Below, in pieces: positions 37,489-47,865 of a stretch of 64,000 nt of DNA. The notes under the pieces were generated by a model. It searched no databases. It saw only the letters and a list, made by a program, of their open reading frames with translations, and was not told where the DNA came from. The position numbers and the translations under genes are program-made. Source of the stretch: an uncultured Barnesiella sp. (lineage in GTDB: Bacteria; Bacteroidota; Bacteroidia; Bacteroidales; Barnesiellaceae); NCBI GenBank assembly GCA_944320015.1, contig CALUFO010000009.1, forward strand, positions 58,688 to 122,687, given 5' to 3'. Numbering within the stretch: the first letter of the stretch is position 1; each line of letters begins with the position of its first letter.

Positions 37489-38979
37489 TTATTCGTAATC
37501 GGCCCAATTGGTGAGAGCCATATCGCCCGATTTTATAAATTCATTGTGGAACCCGAAAGCGGCTTTGAGGTTATGAGGCGTGTGGCCTTTGCCCATTTTG
37601 AGGTAGTCCCACAACAGTTCTTTGTACATGGGGTGAGCGCAGTTCTCGATAATGGTTTGAGCCCGTTGGAGGGGTGATTTTCCTCTCAGGTCGGCGACGC
37701 CTTGTTCGGTGATAAGTACTTGTACCGAGTGTTCGCTGTGGTCGAGGTGTGACACCATAGGAACGATGGCGCTGATTTTCCCGCCTTTGGCGGTCGATGG
37801 GCAGGTAAATATCGAGAGGTAGGCGTTGCGGGTGAAGTCGCCCGAACCGCCAATGCCGTTCATCATCTTGGTTCCGGTCACATGGGTAGAGTTTATGTTT
37901 CCGAAGATGTCGGCTTCGAGAGCCGTGTTCATGGTGATGAGGCCCAGTCGGCGAACGATCTCGGGGTTGTTTGAAATCTCGCCCGGACGCATGATGATTT
38001 TGTCGTGGAAGAACCCGATGTTTTGGAACACCTCGCTCTGTTTATCGTCGCTTATCGTCATGGAGCAGCAGCTGGCAAATTTACATTTACCTTCTTTCAT
38101 CAGGTCGATAACGGCGTCTTGGATAACCTCGGTGTACATTTCGAACGCCGGAATATCGGGGCTTGAGCCCAAGCTGCCCAGCACAGCGTTGGCGATATTG
38201 CCTACACCCGATTGCAGGGGGAGGAATTGAGGCGGAATGAGCCCGGCTTTCAACTGGCTCACGAGAAATTCGCACACGTTGTTGCCGATTCGCATCGTCG
38301 TTTCGTCGGCAGGAGTGAAGGGTTTCACCCCGTCGAGTTTGTCGCTTTCGATGATAGCTACAATCTTTTTGGGGTCGACTTTTACGACGGACTCTCCTAT
38401 GCGGTCGCTCGGTTTGTAGATAGGAATCTCGCGGCGATAGGGCGGGTCGAGGGGTTGGTAGATGTCGTGCATGCCCCTCAACTCTTTGGGGTCGTGGTGG
38501 TTCAGCTCGATAATGATTTTGTCGGCCAAAGCGCAGAAAGTAGGTGTGGCTCCCACGCCGTTGCCAAGCAAGATTTCACCGTTGGGACTAACCTCTGTGG
38601 CCTCGATGATAGCGACATTGATCTTTCCCAAGAATCCGTAGCGGAGGCTTTGGGAAAGGTGAGAAAGGTGCATGTCGAAGTAGTTGATTTCGTTGCAGTT
38701 GACTGCCGCGCGGGTGTCTTTGTGCGATTGATAGGGAGTACGGCTTTTGATAGCTTTTGCACGAGTCAAAGCGCCATCGACAAAGTCGTTGGTCGAAGCA
38801 CCTGTATAAACACCTATTTGAAACGGCCGGCCGGCTGCATGTTCAGCCTCGGCTTTGTTGGCGATGGCCACCGGCACTACTTTGGGGGTTCCTGCTGCGG
38901 TAAATCCGCTGAATCCGACATTGTCGTCGTGATGAATAAATTCAGCCGCTTCTTCTGCGGTGATAAATTTAAATGCCAT
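37489..38979 (-). CDS. succinate:acetate CoA-transferase (acetyl-CoA hydrolase/transferase family)
   Basis: The 496 residues belong to the Cat1/AarC group that moves CoA between succinate and acetate. The N-terminal GFSGFTAAGTPKVVP, the oxyanion loop GEILLGNGVGATP, the catalytic Glu in FEMYTEVIQDAV and GIGGSGDFTRNAYLS are visible. In succinate-forming Bacteroidales this links acetyl-CoA to the succinate/propionate branch, complementing FrdCAB and PckA in this window. Acyl-CoA preference is inferred. Confidence 0.92.
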   Translation of the reverse strand: MAFKFITAEEAAEFIHHDDNVGFSGFTAAGTPKVVPVAIANKAEAEHAAGRPFQIGVYTGASTNDFVDGALTRAKAIKSRTPYQSHKDTRAAVNCNEINYFDMHLSHLSQSLRYGFLGKINVAIIEATEVSPNGEILLGNGVGATPTFCALADKIIIELNHHDPKELRGMHDIYQPLDPPYRREIPIYKPSDRIGESVVKVDPKKIVAIIESDKLDGVKPFTPADETTMRIGNNVCEFLVSQLKAGLIPPQFLPLQSGVGNIANAVLGSLGSSPDIPAFEMYTEVIQDAVIDLMKEGKCKFASCCSMTISDDKQSEVFQNIGFFHDKIIMRPGEISNNPEIVRRLGLITMNTALEADIFGNINSTHVTGTKMMNGIGGSGDFTRNAYLSIFTCPSTAKGGKISAIVPMVSHLDHSEHSVQVLITEQGVADLRGKSPLQRAQTIIENCAHPMYKELLWDYLKMGKGHTPHNLKAAFGFHNEFIKSGDMALTNWADYE

Positions 38980-39044
38980 ATCTATGTAAATTTGGTTTTT
39001 TGAGCTATTTCACGGTTAAGGTTTCTCTATCTTGTTTGATTTGT

Positions 39045-39566
39045 TTAGTATTTTCGGTTCAGAATTTCCGATACGATCACAGCTTTGCGCCAATCGACAT
39101 CTTGTATGTCGATGGAGGCGTGCTGTTCATCGGTTGTCTCTTCGTATTTGAGGGGGTGCGTCGCCGGTCGAGGTGTTTCCGCCACGGCTTGGGTAGAGGC
39201 CGGGGTGGTTATATTTTGGGGAAGTGGCTCCGGTATTGCCGGCTCGCGTCTCTCTTTCACCGGTTTCCTTGGAACGACCGGTTTTTTCTTTTGCGGAGAC
39301 CGGGGGATATAGTCCTCGTGTGCTCGCTCGGTTTCCTCTTTTGCTTTTCGCAACTCAGCGAAAATATCGTCTAAGGATAAGGGCTGGGGTATGTCCCATA
39401 TGGATTCTTCTGTTTCTTGGCGGGTGTATTCTCGTGGCTCCGGGACATGGTTATGAGGCCTTCCCGATTGATTTTTAGTCGCTTGTTTCTTTTTAGAACC
39501 AGAGGAGTTGATGGCGAGAATGACCAAACCGACGATTATAGCAATGATTATCTCTGAAAAATCCAT
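39045..39566 (-). CDS. small membrane-anchored, proline-rich protein of unknown function
   Basis: A 173-residue protein with one N-terminal hydrophobic helix (SEIIIAIIVGLVILAIN, 4-20), then a charged, Pro-rich, low-complexity region (25-150) and a short C-terminal tail, DWRKAVIVSEILNRKY. Tails of this kind recur in otherwise different Bacteroidota proteins as I recall them, suggesting a conserved docking motif. The promoter boxes lie 20 to 50 bases upstream. The CoA-transferase starts 65 bases downstream and may be cotranscribed. Confidence 0.75.
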   Translation of the reverse strand: MDFSEIIIAIIVGLVILAINSSGSKKKQATKNQSGRPHNHVPEPREYTRQETEESIWDIPQPLSLDDIFAELRKAKEETERAHEDYIPRSPQKKKPVVPRKPVKERREPAIPEPLPQNITTPASTQAVAETPRPATHPLKYEETTDEQHASIDIQDVDWRKAVIVSEILNRKY

Positions 39567-39588
39567 CTCTTTTTTGTAATTTTGCCCT

Positions 39589-39620
39589 CAAATATAGAGT
39601 TTTATTGAGAATCTTCCAAA
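39589..39620 (-). promoter_or_regulatory. Bacteroidota-type promoter
   Basis: On the minus strand TTTG (39617-39620), a 20-base spacer and TATATTTG (39589-39596) serve the small membrane-protein gene, with a very short leader. Confidence 0.7.
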
Positions 39621-39641
39621 TTTTGAGGCTCTATTAAATAA

Positions 39642-39669
39642 CTAAGAGTTGTTTCGCAACAACCCTTAG
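39642..39669. other. hairpin in the 39567-39826 gap
   Basis: CTAAG..GTTGTT (39642-39653) pairs with AACAAC..CTTAG (39658-39669) around a short loop, with one mismatch. No T-run follows on either side. The rest of the gap is AT-rich with no gene seen. Confidence 0.4.
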
Positions 39670-39826
39670 CCGATTTAACCTAAACCTTAACTATGAAAAA
39701 ATTTCATGTAATGTGTATGCAAAGAAAAACAATAATTTTTAAAAAACAAATTTTTTAGATAAAAATATTACTTTTTCTGCAAATTTGTTTATAGATTAAT
39801 ATCAAAAGAAGAAAAAACGGAATAGA

Positions 39827-41188
39827 ATGAAAGTCATATCGAGCAAAAATATAAGTGAGGGAATGGAGAAGAAATTGTTTATAGAAACCTATGGTTGTCA
39901 AATGAATGTGGCCGATAGCGAGGTTGTTGCCTCGATCATGCGAATGGCCGGTTATACGCTTTGCGGTTCTCTCGAAGAGGCCGACGCGATTTTTGTCAAC
40001 ACCTGTTCTATTCGGGACAATGCCGAGCAGAAAGTGCTTTCGAGGTTGGCTTATTTCCAATCTTTGCGCAAGCATAAAAAGGATTTGGTCATAGGGGTTC
40101 TGGGCTGCATGGCCGAGCGGGTACGCGAGCGGTTGATTGCCGAGAACGGTGTCGATTTGGTGGCGGGTCCCGATTCGTATCTCGATTTGCCCAATCTGGT
40201 GGGCGCTGCCGAGCGAGGCGAGAAGGCGGTGAATGTAGAGCTCTCGACTACCGAGACCTACCGTGAGGTGATACCTTCGCGCATCGGGGTGAACCGCATT
40301 TCGGGATTTATCTCGATTATGCGGGGGTGCAACAATTTCTGTTCCTATTGTATCGTGCCTTATACTCGGGGCCGTGAGCGCAGCCGCGAACCCGAGAGTA
40401 TCTTGAACGAACTGGCCGACCTCAAAGCCAAAGGGTTCAAGGAGGTAACCTTGCTGGGACAAAATGTCAACTCCTATCGGTATGAGCGAGAAGACGGGAC
40501 TTTGGTCGATTTTCCCGCCTTGCTGGCGATGGTGGCGCAGACGGTCGAAGGCATTCGGGTGCGGTTTACCACTTCACACCCCAAAGATATGAGTGACGAG
40601 ACGTTGAAGATTATTGCGGCTTATCCCAATTTATGCCGTCATATACATCTTCCTGTGCAATCGGGGAGTAATCGTATATTGAAACTGATGAACCGCAAAT
40701 ATACGCGGGAGTGGTATCTCGATCGTATCGCTGCGATTCACCGTATTTTGCCCGGTTGCGGTATCACGACCGATATGTTCAGCGGCTTTCATTCAGAGAC
40801 CGAGGCCGACTTTGAAGAGACGCTTTCGCTTATGCGTGAGGTAGGTTTCGACTCGTCGTTTCTTTTCAAATACTCCGAGCGCCCCGGGACTTATGCTTCC
40901 AAGCATTTGCCCGACAATGTTCCCGAAGAGGTGAAGATTGCCCGGTTGCAGCGTATGATTGATTTGCAGAACGAGCTCTCTCTCGAAAGTAACCGCCGGG
41001 ATATAGGCCGGGAGTTCGAGGTGCTGGTCGAAGGATTTTCGAAGCGTTCCCGGGAACAGCTTTTCGGTCGCACCTCACAAAATAAGGTGGTAGTTTTTGA
41101 TAAAGGCAACCACCACATAGGCGAATTGGTAAACGTAAAAGTTACCGACGCCTCTTCGGCGACGCTCTTGGGCGACGCATTGGACTAA
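39827..41188 (+). CDS. miaB: tRNA-2-methylthio-N6-dimethylallyladenosine synthase
   Basis: Radical SAM methylthiotransferase that adds the 2-methylthio group to i6A37 of tRNAs reading UNN codons. The three domains are in order: UPF0004 with its cluster Cys residues (IETYGCQMNVADSE, NTCSIRDNAEQK, LGCMAERV), radical SAM with CNNFCSYCIVPYTRG, and a C-terminal TRAM domain. Length 453. The start could also be the ATG 36 bases later. The MFS gene follows after 15 bases. Confidence 0.97.
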   Translation: MKVISSKNISEGMEKKLFIETYGCQMNVADSEVVASIMRMAGYTLCGSLEEADAIFVNTCSIRDNAEQKVLSRLAYFQSLRKHKKDLVIGVLGCMAERVRERLIAENGVDLVAGPDSYLDLPNLVGAAERGEKAVNVELSTTETYREVIPSRIGVNRISGFISIMRGCNNFCSYCIVPYTRGRERSREPESILNELADLKAKGFKEVTLLGQNVNSYRYEREDGTLVDFPALLAMVAQTVEGIRVRFTTSHPKDMSDETLKIIAAYPNLCRHIHLPVQSGSNRILKLMNRKYTREWYLDRIAAIHRILPGCGITTDMFSGFHSETEADFEETLSLMREVGFDSSFLFKYSERPGTYASKHLPDNVPEEVKIARLQRMIDLQNELSLESNRRDIGREFEVLVEGFSKRSREQLFGRTSQNKVVVFDKGNHHIGELVNVKVTDASSATLLGDALD

Positions 41189-41203
41189 AACGGAGGACAA
41201 ACG

Positions 41204-42394
41204 ATGGAAAAAGTCATCAAGGATAAATTGTGGACTCCCAGTTTCTGTGCTGTGGCGGCCGGGAATTTCCTGCTCTTTTTCGCCTTTTATTTGTTGTTGC
41301 CGGTATTGCCCATGTATCTGAGCGAGGCTTTTTCTGCCAGTCGCTCAATGGCCGGCTTCATACTCTCGTCCTATACCATCACCGCCCTGATGGTACGGCC
41401 TTTTGCCGGTTACATGGTCGATACGTTTCCCCGTAAAAAACTGTTGTTGATATGCTATTTTGTATTTCTACTCTTTTTCGGCGGTTATTTGTTGGCCGGG
41501 ACCTTGCTCCTGTTTGCCATTATTCGGGCCGGGCATGGGGTCGCCTTCGGCTTGCTCACGGTTTCCAACAGTACGGTAGCTATCGATGTAATGCCCTCTT
41601 CCCGTCGTGGCGAGGGAATAGGATACTATGGAGTGAGCAACAATTTGGCGATGTCTATCGGGCCTACCTTGTCGCTCTATATTCACGACTCTTTTGCCAA
41701 CTATGATTACATATTTTTAATCTCGATGCTTTCGGCTACAATCGGGCTGTTGTGCGTGTCGACCATAAAGATGCCCTATTGGCGCGACCCTGTTCCCGAG
41801 AAGCCGCCGGTTTCGCTCGACCGGTTTTTGTTGTTGAAAGGTATGCCCGAGGCGTTGACCCTTATCTTTTTCTCGTTTAGCTATGGTGTTTTATCGACCT
41901 ATCTGGCGGTCTATGGGAAGGAGGAGCTGGGAATCGATTCGGGTGCCGGATTTTTCTTTGTCTTGTTGGCGGTGGGACTCATTCTGTCGAGGCTCACTTC
42001 GGGGCGTTGGCTCAATCGAGGGTTTGTGACCCGCAACATTCTTGTGGGGATGCTGCTGTCGTTGCTCGGGTATCTTATTTTTGTTGCGGTGCGCAATGAG
42101 TGGGGCTACTATGGCGCCGCTCTGGTTTTGGGGTTGGGTTATGGTTGCATTTGTCCGGCTTACCAAACGATGTTTATCAATTTGGCGCCTAATAATCAAC
42201 GGGGCACGGCAAATTCCACTTATCTGACGGCTTGGGATTTGGGGGTAGGATTGGGTGTTCTCATCGGCGGGCAGATCGCCGAGATTTTCAACTATGCCAC
42301 CGTCTATGCTACCGCTTGTGTATTGTGCGCCATAGGATATTTGATTTTCAAAATGAAAATAGCGGCTCATTTTGAAAAACATAAGTTGAGGTAG
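41204..42394 (+). CDS. major facilitator superfamily transporter
   Basis: A 396-residue inner-membrane carrier with about twelve hydrophobic helices. The loop 2-3 signature is recognisable as GYMVDTFPRKK, and a helix-5 glycine-rich stretch (GIGYYGVSNNLAMSIGPTLSL) is drug-efflux-like. Substrate unknown. A good ribosome-binding site (GGAGG) precedes the ATG, and it is likely cotranscribed with miaB. Confidence 0.88.
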   Translation: MEKVIKDKLWTPSFCAVAAGNFLLFFAFYLLLPVLPMYLSEAFSASRSMAGFILSSYTITALMVRPFAGYMVDTFPRKKLLLICYFVFLLFFGGYLLAGTLLLFAIIRAGHGVAFGLLTVSNSTVAIDVMPSSRRGEGIGYYGVSNNLAMSIGPTLSLYIHDSFANYDYIFLISMLSATIGLLCVSTIKMPYWRDPVPEKPPVSLDRFLLLKGMPEALTLIFFSFSYGVLSTYLAVYGKEELGIDSGAGFFFVLLAVGLILSRLTSGRWLNRGFVTRNILVGMLLSLLGYLIFVAVRNEWGYYGAALVLGLGYGCICPAYQTMFINLAPNNQRGTANSTYLTAWDLGVGLGVLIGGQIAEIFNYATVYATACVLCAIGYLIFKMKIAAHFEKHKLR

Positions 42395-42508
42395 AAAATA
42401 TTAAAATATGTGAACAAAAGAAGCGATTTCGGCTATATCGACTTTATTTTGCATAAAATTTAGGCTAAAAATATCCTTTTGCTTTCGAAGTATAAAAAGA
42501 GGGGATAA

Positions 42509-43468
42509 ATGATGTCGAAAAAGATAAAAACAGAGGGAGAAAAAGCCTTCGTAAAGACAACAGATTATTTGGTAAAAAAGAGAGATATGAACAATAAAAC
42601 ATCTTTCAGCAAACGGATTTCTTTTCTGAATGCTCGAATGACATCTACATTAAGCGTTTCGTTAGTTCTTTTTATATTGGGAATAATGGTCTTGATGGGG
42701 GTGTTGGCAACCAATCTCTCTCGGCATGTCAAAGAGAACATAGGCTTTTCGATCGTGCTTAACGAGTCGGCAGGCGAGCGTCAGGTGCATCAGTTGCAAC
42801 GCATGCTCGAACGGGCTGAATATGTGAAGGCCGCACAATATATATCGAAGGAAGACGCATTGAAAGAGGTCATGATCGAGTTGGGCGAGAATCCCGAGGA
42901 GGTGCTGGGGGTTAACCCGCTCCAATCGTCGATCGAGGTAAAACTCCGAGCCGATTATGCCAATACGGATAGCTTGGCGATGATCGAGAAGGAACTTCGT
43001 AAACAGGTTATTGTCGGGGATATTATGTATCAGAAGGACCTGATACAGTCGGTCAACGACAATATGAGCCGGATAGGCCTCATTCTGCTTGCGTTAGCTA
43101 TTGTTCTCATGCTCATATCGTTTGCGCTCATCAGCAATACGATTCGGCTGGGAGCCTATTCCAAGCGCTTCCTTATCCATACGATGAAACTGGTAGGGGC
43201 TACGCCCTCCTTTATTCGTCGTCCTTTCATTATTTCCAATATCATCAACGGGATTGTCGCTTCGGTTATCGCCATGTTGTTGCTTTCGGGGTGCCTCTAT
43301 TATTTGATGTCCGAGATGGAAAACTTTACCACTCTGCTGTCTGTTCCCATGATGCTTTTGGTCTTTTTGTCGGTTTTGGTTTTGGGAATCATCTTAACGG
43401 CGGTTTCGGCCTATTGGGCGGTCAGCCGTTATATCCGCATGGATAGAGATGACTTATATTATATTTAA
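42509..43468 (+). CDS. ftsX: cell-division permease-like protein FtsX
   Basis: Integral membrane partner of FtsE that controls peptidoglycan hydrolases at the septum. The topology is a cytoplasmic N-terminus, one helix (SVSLVLFILGIMVLMGVLA), an extracytoplasmic domain (80-190) and three C-terminal helices with the conserved FALISNTIRLGAYSKRF and MKLVGATPSFIRRPF. The strong AGAGGGG site favours the ATG at 42509, although an ATG at 42590 is closer to typical Bacteroides FtsX starts. ftsE is not adjacent. It heads a tight run through queA. Confidence 0.92.
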   Translation: MMSKKIKTEGEKAFVKTTDYLVKKRDMNNKTSFSKRISFLNARMTSTLSVSLVLFILGIMVLMGVLATNLSRHVKENIGFSIVLNESAGERQVHQLQRMLERAEYVKAAQYISKEDALKEVMIELGENPEEVLGVNPLQSSIEVKLRADYANTDSLAMIEKELRKQVIVGDIMYQKDLIQSVNDNMSRIGLILLALAIVLMLISFALISNTIRLGAYSKRFLIHTMKLVGATPSFIRRPFIISNIINGIVASVIAMLLLSGCLYYLMSEMENFTTLLSVPMMLLVFLSVLVLGIILTAVSAYWAVSRYIRMDRDDLYYI

Positions 43469-43483
43469 AAACAAATAGAAGAT

Positions 43484-43783
43484 ATGAAGTCTAAGGAAAT
43501 GAAATCTACGTCGTCGGTTTCGAGAGAATCGGAAAACGCATCGTTTGCACTCGGAAAGACCAATCTCATGCTCATTGCGGTTGCGTTTGTGGTCATCGTT
43601 ATCGGCTTCCTGCTTATGTTGGGACCCGGTACCACTCCCGAGGCGTATAACCCCGATATATTCAGTTTTCGCCGCATTGTGCTGGCTCCCGGAATCGCAT
43701 TTGCGGGGTTTGTATTTATGGTTTATGCAATTATGTTCAACCCCAAAGGGAAGAAACAACAAAGCGACGACAAGGCGGCTTGA
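43484..43783 (+). CDS. DUF3098 small membrane protein
   Basis: A 99-residue protein with two hydrophobic helices (LMLIAVAFVVIVIGFLLML and LAPGIAFAGFVFMVYAIM) joined by a short loop with the family motif PDIFSFRRI. Function unknown. Found, as I recall, between ftsX and uppP in many Bacteroidota, as here, which suggests an envelope or division link. Confidence 0.88.
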   Translation: MKSKEMKSTSSVSRESENASFALGKTNLMLIAVAFVVIVIGFLLMLGPGTTPEAYNPDIFSFRRIVLAPGIAFAGFVFMVYAIMFNPKGKKQQSDDKAA

Positions 43784-43808
43784 TTTCCCTGTTTAATTTT
43801 TCAAGAAA

Positions 43809-44657
43809 GTGGATTTTTTAGAAACGATTATTATCGCCATTGTGGAGGGATTGACCGAATTTTTACCAGTCTCCTCCACCGGGCACATGATTATTACGCA
43901 AAGTATTCTCGGAGTGGAAAGCACTCCTTTTGTACGGGCGTTTACGGTGATTATACAGTTTGGCGCTATTTTATCGGTGGTATGCCTCTATTGGAAACGT
44001 TTTTTCCGGCTCAACCGCACACCACTTCCGGGCAATCCCTCGGCGTTGCGGCGTTTCCTGCACACTTATGATTTTTATTGGAAGCTGTTGGTGGCGTTTA
44101 TCCCTGCCGCCGTGTTTGGCTTGGCGCTGGGCGACTGGATCGACACCTTGCTCGAAAACGTGGTGGTCGTCGCCGTCATGTTGGTCATCGGTGGTATCTT
44201 CATGCTTTTCTGCGACAGGATATTCAATAAGGGTAGCGACAAAACCGAACTTACCGAGAAGCGCGCGTTTTATATAGGTTTGTTTCAGTGTATAGCCATG
44301 ATACCGGGAGTGTCCCGTTCCATGGCGACCATCGTGGGAGGTATGGCGCAAAAACTTTCGCGTAAGGCCGCTGCCGAGTTTTCGTTCTTTTTGGCGGTTC
44401 CCACCATGTTTGCGGCGATGGCCTACAAAATGCTGAAACTGTTTTCCGAGCCCGAGGGCGCCGATTTGATTATCAACAACATGGGCACTTTGTTGCTGGG
44501 CAATGCGGTCGCTTTTGTGGTGGCGATGTTGGCTATCAAGTTTTTCATAGGTTTTGTCACCCGTTATGGTTTCAAGGCCTTCGGGTGGTATCGTATAATA
44601 GTAGGCGGCGTGATTCTCGTCATGTTGTCGATGGGATATAACTTAACGATTGCGTAA
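43809..44657 (+). CDS. uppP: undecaprenyl-diphosphatase
   Basis: Membrane phosphatase that recycles undecaprenyl pyrophosphate to the carrier lipid for peptidoglycan and O-antigen synthesis. The 282 residues show the active-site motifs [15 protein letters not shown] and [13 protein letters not shown] and about eight helices. The start is GTG, the only start upstream of the conserved N-terminus. Its stop overlaps the truB start by one base (TAATG). Confidence 0.97.
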   Translation: MDFLETIIIAIVEGLTEFLPVSSTGHMIITQSILGVESTPFVRAFTVIIQFGAILSVVCLYWKRFFRLNRTPLPGNPSALRRFLHTYDFYWKLLVAFIPAAVFGLALGDWIDTLLENVVVVAVMLVIGGIFMLFCDRIFNKGSDKTELTEKRAFYIGLFQCIAMIPGVSRSMATIVGGMAQKLSRKAAAEFSFFLAVPTMFAAMAYKMLKLFSEPEGADLIINNMGTLLLGNAVAFVVAMLAIKFFIGFVTRYGFKAFGWYRIIVGGVILVMLSMGYNLTIA

Positions 44658-45388
44658 TGGATTTCAACGAAGGCGAAATCATATATATCGATAAACCGTT
44701 GCATTGGACTTCGTTCGATGTGGTCAAACGCATACGGTTGCATATCCTTCGTCGAATCAAACAGAAGAAATTGAAAGTAGGGCATGCCGGCACTCTCGAT
44801 CCTTTGGCGACAGGGGTGATGATTGTGTGTACGGGACGAGCCACGAAACGGATAGAGGAATTTCAGTATCAGACGAAAGAGTATATCGCTACGTTGCGTT
44901 TGGGAGCGACTACCCCATCTTTCGATTTGGAGACCGAAGTCGACGCTCATTATCCGCACGAACATATTACCCGCGAGAGTGTGGAGCGAACTTTACCGCG
45001 GTTTGTCGGTTCCATTATGCAGATTCCACCCTCTTATTCGGCGTGTAAAATCGACGGACGCAGAGCTTATGATATGGCGCGCAAAGGGCAGACCGTGGAG
45101 TTGAAACCCAAAGAACTCGTTATCGACGAAATCGAACTCCTCGCTTGCGAGTTGCCCGAAATAAAAATTCGGGTGGTATGTAGCAAGGGGACTTATATCA
45201 GGGCGTTGGCTCGTGATATTGGCGAGGCTCTCGGCAGTGGGGCTCATTTGGTAGGGCTTGTGCGCACACGGGTTGGCGAGGTGACCCTCGATCGTTGCCT
45301 GTCGATAGAGCAGGCAGCCGAAATGATAGACCATGCCGAGGTCGAAACAAAAGAAGAAAAAGAGAAAAATAATAATAAACAGATATGA
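44657..45388 (+). CDS. truB: tRNA pseudouridine-55 synthase
   Basis: Makes pseudouridine 55 in the T-loop of tRNAs. The catalytic Asp is in [15 protein letters not shown], and [14 protein letters not shown] and [15 protein letters not shown] are standard TruB motifs. Length 243; the C-terminus is Glu/Lys-rich and short. It overlaps queA by ATGA, so translation is likely coupled. Confidence 0.97.
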   Translation: MDFNEGEIIYIDKPLHWTSFDVVKRIRLHILRRIKQKKLKVGHAGTLDPLATGVMIVCTGRATKRIEEFQYQTKEYIATLRLGATTPSFDLETEVDAHYPHEHITRESVERTLPRFVGSIMQIPPSYSACKIDGRRAYDMARKGQTVELKPKELVIDEIELLACELPEIKIRVVCSKGTYIRALARDIGEALGSGAHLVGLVRTRVGEVTLDRCLSIEQAAEMIDHAEVETKEEKEKNNNKQI

Positions 45389-46434
45389 AACTGTCCCAAT
45401 TTAAATTCAAATTACCCGAAGAGCAAATCGCTCAATATCCGGCAAAAAACCGAGATGAGTCCCGATTGATGGTAATCGACCGGAAGACCGGGGAAATAGA
45501 ACATCGCATATTCAAGGAGATTATAGATTACTTCGAGGAGAAAGATGTTTTTGTGTTTAACGATACAAAGGTTTTCCCGGCACGTTTGTATGGGAACAAA
45601 GAAAAGACCGGCGCAAAAATCGAGGTTTTTCTGCTGCGGGAGTTGAATGAAGAGAATCGGTTGTGGGACGTGCTGGTAGAGCCTGCCCGAAAGATTCGTA
45701 TCGGGAATAAACTTTATTTCGGCGAGGACGATTCCATGGTGGCCGAGGTTATCGATAACACCACTTCTCGCGGGCGTACCCTGCGCTTTCTTTACGACGG
45801 GTCGCACGAAGAGTTCAAAGAGGCTCTTTATAAATTGGGAGAGATGCCTTTGCCTTCGTATATCACCCGTCCGGTGGAAGAGTTGGATGCCGAGCGGTAT
45901 CAAAATATATTCGCCCGTAACGAAGGTGCGGTCGTTACTCCTGCGGCCGGGCTCCATTTCAGCCGGGAATTGCTGAAACGAATGGAAATCAAGGGTATCG
46001 ATTACGGATTCCTCACGCTTCATTCGGGGCTTGGCAATTTCCGGGAGATCGATGTCGAAGACCTCACCAAGCATAAAATGGATTCCGAGCAAATGATGGT
46101 TACACCCGAGTTGGTCGCTTTGGTCAATCAAGCCAAGGACGGCGGCCATAAGGTTTGTGCCGTGGGAACTTCGGTGATGAGGGGAATCGAGAGTGCTGTC
46201 AGCACCGGCGGGCACATGAAAACTTACGACGGGTGGACCAACAAATTTATCTTCCCGCCGTATGATTTCACGGTGGCCACCAGTTTGGTTACCAATTTCC
46301 ACATGCCGCTTTCTACCATGCTCATGATGGTGGCCGCTTTCGGAGGATACGAAATCGTGTTGTCGGCCTATGAATCGGCTTTGAAAGAGGGTTACCGTTT
46401 CGGCGCCTACGGCGACGCTATGCTCATTCTGTAA
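45385..46434 (+). CDS. queA: S-adenosylmethionine:tRNA ribosyltransferase-isomerase
   Basis: Transfers the ribosyl group of SAM to preQ1 at the tRNA wobble position, producing epoxyqueuosine, the substrate of QueG found earlier in the window. The 349 residues carry [21 protein letters not shown]'s conserved opening, [29 protein letters not shown] and [14 protein letters not shown]. Last gene of the ftsX run. Confidence 0.97.
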   Translation: MKLSQFKFKLPEEQIAQYPAKNRDESRLMVIDRKTGEIEHRIFKEIIDYFEEKDVFVFNDTKVFPARLYGNKEKTGAKIEVFLLRELNEENRLWDVLVEPARKIRIGNKLYFGEDDSMVAEVIDNTTSRGRTLRFLYDGSHEEFKEALYKLGEMPLPSYITRPVEELDAERYQNIFARNEGAVVTPAAGLHFSRELLKRMEIKGIDYGFLTLHSGLGNFREIDVEDLTKHKMDSEQMMVTPELVALVNQAKDGGHKVCAVGTSVMRGIESAVSTGGHMKTYDGWTNKFIFPPYDFTVATSLVTNFHMPLSTMLMMVAAFGGYEIVLSAYESALKEGYRFGAYGDAMLIL

Positions 46435-46479
46435 CGAAACGATATGCGAGTGTCCCGGACTCCGGGAACAGATCATATA

Positions 46480-46524
46480 AAAACGCCTTGTCGCACCTCT
46501 AAAAGCGGTTGACAGGGCGTTTTT
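46480..46524. terminator. terminator after queA
   Basis: AAAACGCCTTGTC (46480-46492) pairs with GACAGGGCGTTTT (46511-46523) with one wobble, followed by T residues. A small TCCCGG/CCGGGA hairpin lies just upstream. Confidence 0.75.
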
Positions 46525-46601
46525 ACATTGTTGTGCGGACACGACACTCTGTCTCTTGGGAGAGGCGTGGCAAGAGAAGCTCTATGTGGCTGGTTGTGGC
46601 G

Positions 46602-47801
46602 CTATACCGCACGATAATAATCCTGCAAGAGGCAGCGGGCTATGAAGTCCCAGTTGTCGGCGACGAGACGGTGGTCGCCGTCGGCAAAACAGGCATCGGG
46701 GAGCAGGTCGTGGGAACAGAGGTAGAGCAGCAGGTCTATGGGACAGCGGCCGGGATAGGTGAGTAGCGAAATAGCCTCTCGCCGAGCCTTTTCTTTGTCG
46801 TAGCAGGGATTGGCGGGATCGCTTATACATTGGGCTACTTCCGAAGCGATGAGCATGCCTTTATAAGGTGTTACATAGAGCACGAAATTCTTTTTTCGGG
46901 ATAGGTGCGAGAGGTGTCCGCCTTTTGCTTCACCCCATTGCATTTCGTTGGAAAGGAATCGGTCCAACTCGGTGTACGAGGCGATGTATTTGATTGGTGA
47001 GCCGCCGGTCGATTGGGTGAATTGCAGGTAGTAGGGGTGTAGTTCTTTCGTCTCTTCGGGTTCTTCGGGGAAAGAATGCTGCCATAGCAGCGATACCCAT
47101 TCGTGAGCGAAGAGGGCCAACGGTCCGGCTGGGAGCTCATAGAGCGATTTCCTGCGTAGTTTTTCGAGTTGACGAAGTTTCTCTTTCTCGGGATATGCTT
47201 TATCGTGTACCTCGTGCAGTAGTTGGCGGGCAAGCGAACGGTTGGAAGGACCCAGCAGGAAAGAGTCCCAAAAGAGCCATTCGGCAAAACGGTAACGTGC
47301 GTCGGGGTCGTCGATCTCATTTTGTTCGGGAAGGCAAAACTCCTGCAACAGCGGCGAGTCGGGGGCTGTCTCGTATTCCGATTCCAGCAAGTCATAAATC
47401 TGGTCGGCTGTTTCGAGAAGAGCGCTGTCGAGGGGCGATAGTATCTCGTGTAGAGTATCGTGTGTGCCGAGCAGATACCACAGCAGGACCCGCACATCGT
47501 CCCTATTTACCTCGCCGTCGTAATAATTCTCGGCCGGGAAAAATGGCAGGGTGCGGCCATAGAGCGTACGGTGGTGCGAGAGGAAGGCGGCCCATAAGCC
47601 CGTTTCCGAAAGAATATCGGCAAAATAACCTACGATGTCGCAACAAAGGCTTTTGGCGTAATCGTCGTTCAGCCGATGTTTCAAGGGCGATGTTTTCACA
47701 AGGGCATATATCCGGTTGGCGAGCTGCGTATAGTAGCGGTCGCTATCGGTCGATTGGGTATAAGGCTGCCGGGAGAGCCATTGTTGCAAAGTGATACTCA
47801 T
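46602..47801 (-). CDS. DUF3843 family protein
   Basis: Bacteroidales protein of about 399 residues with no signal peptide or membrane helix; mostly helical and acidic. Recognisable parts are the start MSITLQQWLSRQPY, WLLGTHDT-like VRVLLWYLLGTHDTLHEIL, YRFAEWLFWDSFLLGP and HEWVSLLWQHSFPEEP. Function unknown. Upstream ATGs at 47837 and 47924 exist but add non-conserved residues. It closes the minus-strand run from tcdA. Confidence 0.82.
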   Translation of the reverse strand: MSITLQQWLSRQPYTQSTDSDRYYTQLANRIYALVKTSPLKHRLNDDYAKSLCCDIVGYFADILSETGLWAAFLSHHRTLYGRTLPFFPAENYYDGEVNRDDVRVLLWYLLGTHDTLHEILSPLDSALLETADQIYDLLESEYETAPDSPLLQEFCLPEQNEIDDPDARYRFAEWLFWDSFLLGPSNRSLARQLLHEVHDKAYPEKEKLRQLEKLRRKSLYELPAGPLALFAHEWVSLLWQHSFPEEPEETKELHPYYLQFTQSTGGSPIKYIASYTELDRFLSNEMQWGEAKGGHLSHLSRKKNFVLYVTPYKGMLIASEVAQCISDPANPCYDKEKARREAISLLTYPGRCPIDLLLYLCSHDLLPDACFADGDHRLVADNWDFIARCLLQDYYRAV

Positions 47802-47865
47802 AAGGTCGTCTTTGAGGTGTAAACGAGAGTGCCGCATCGTGTCGCCGTTGCGGGAATGAGCCGTG

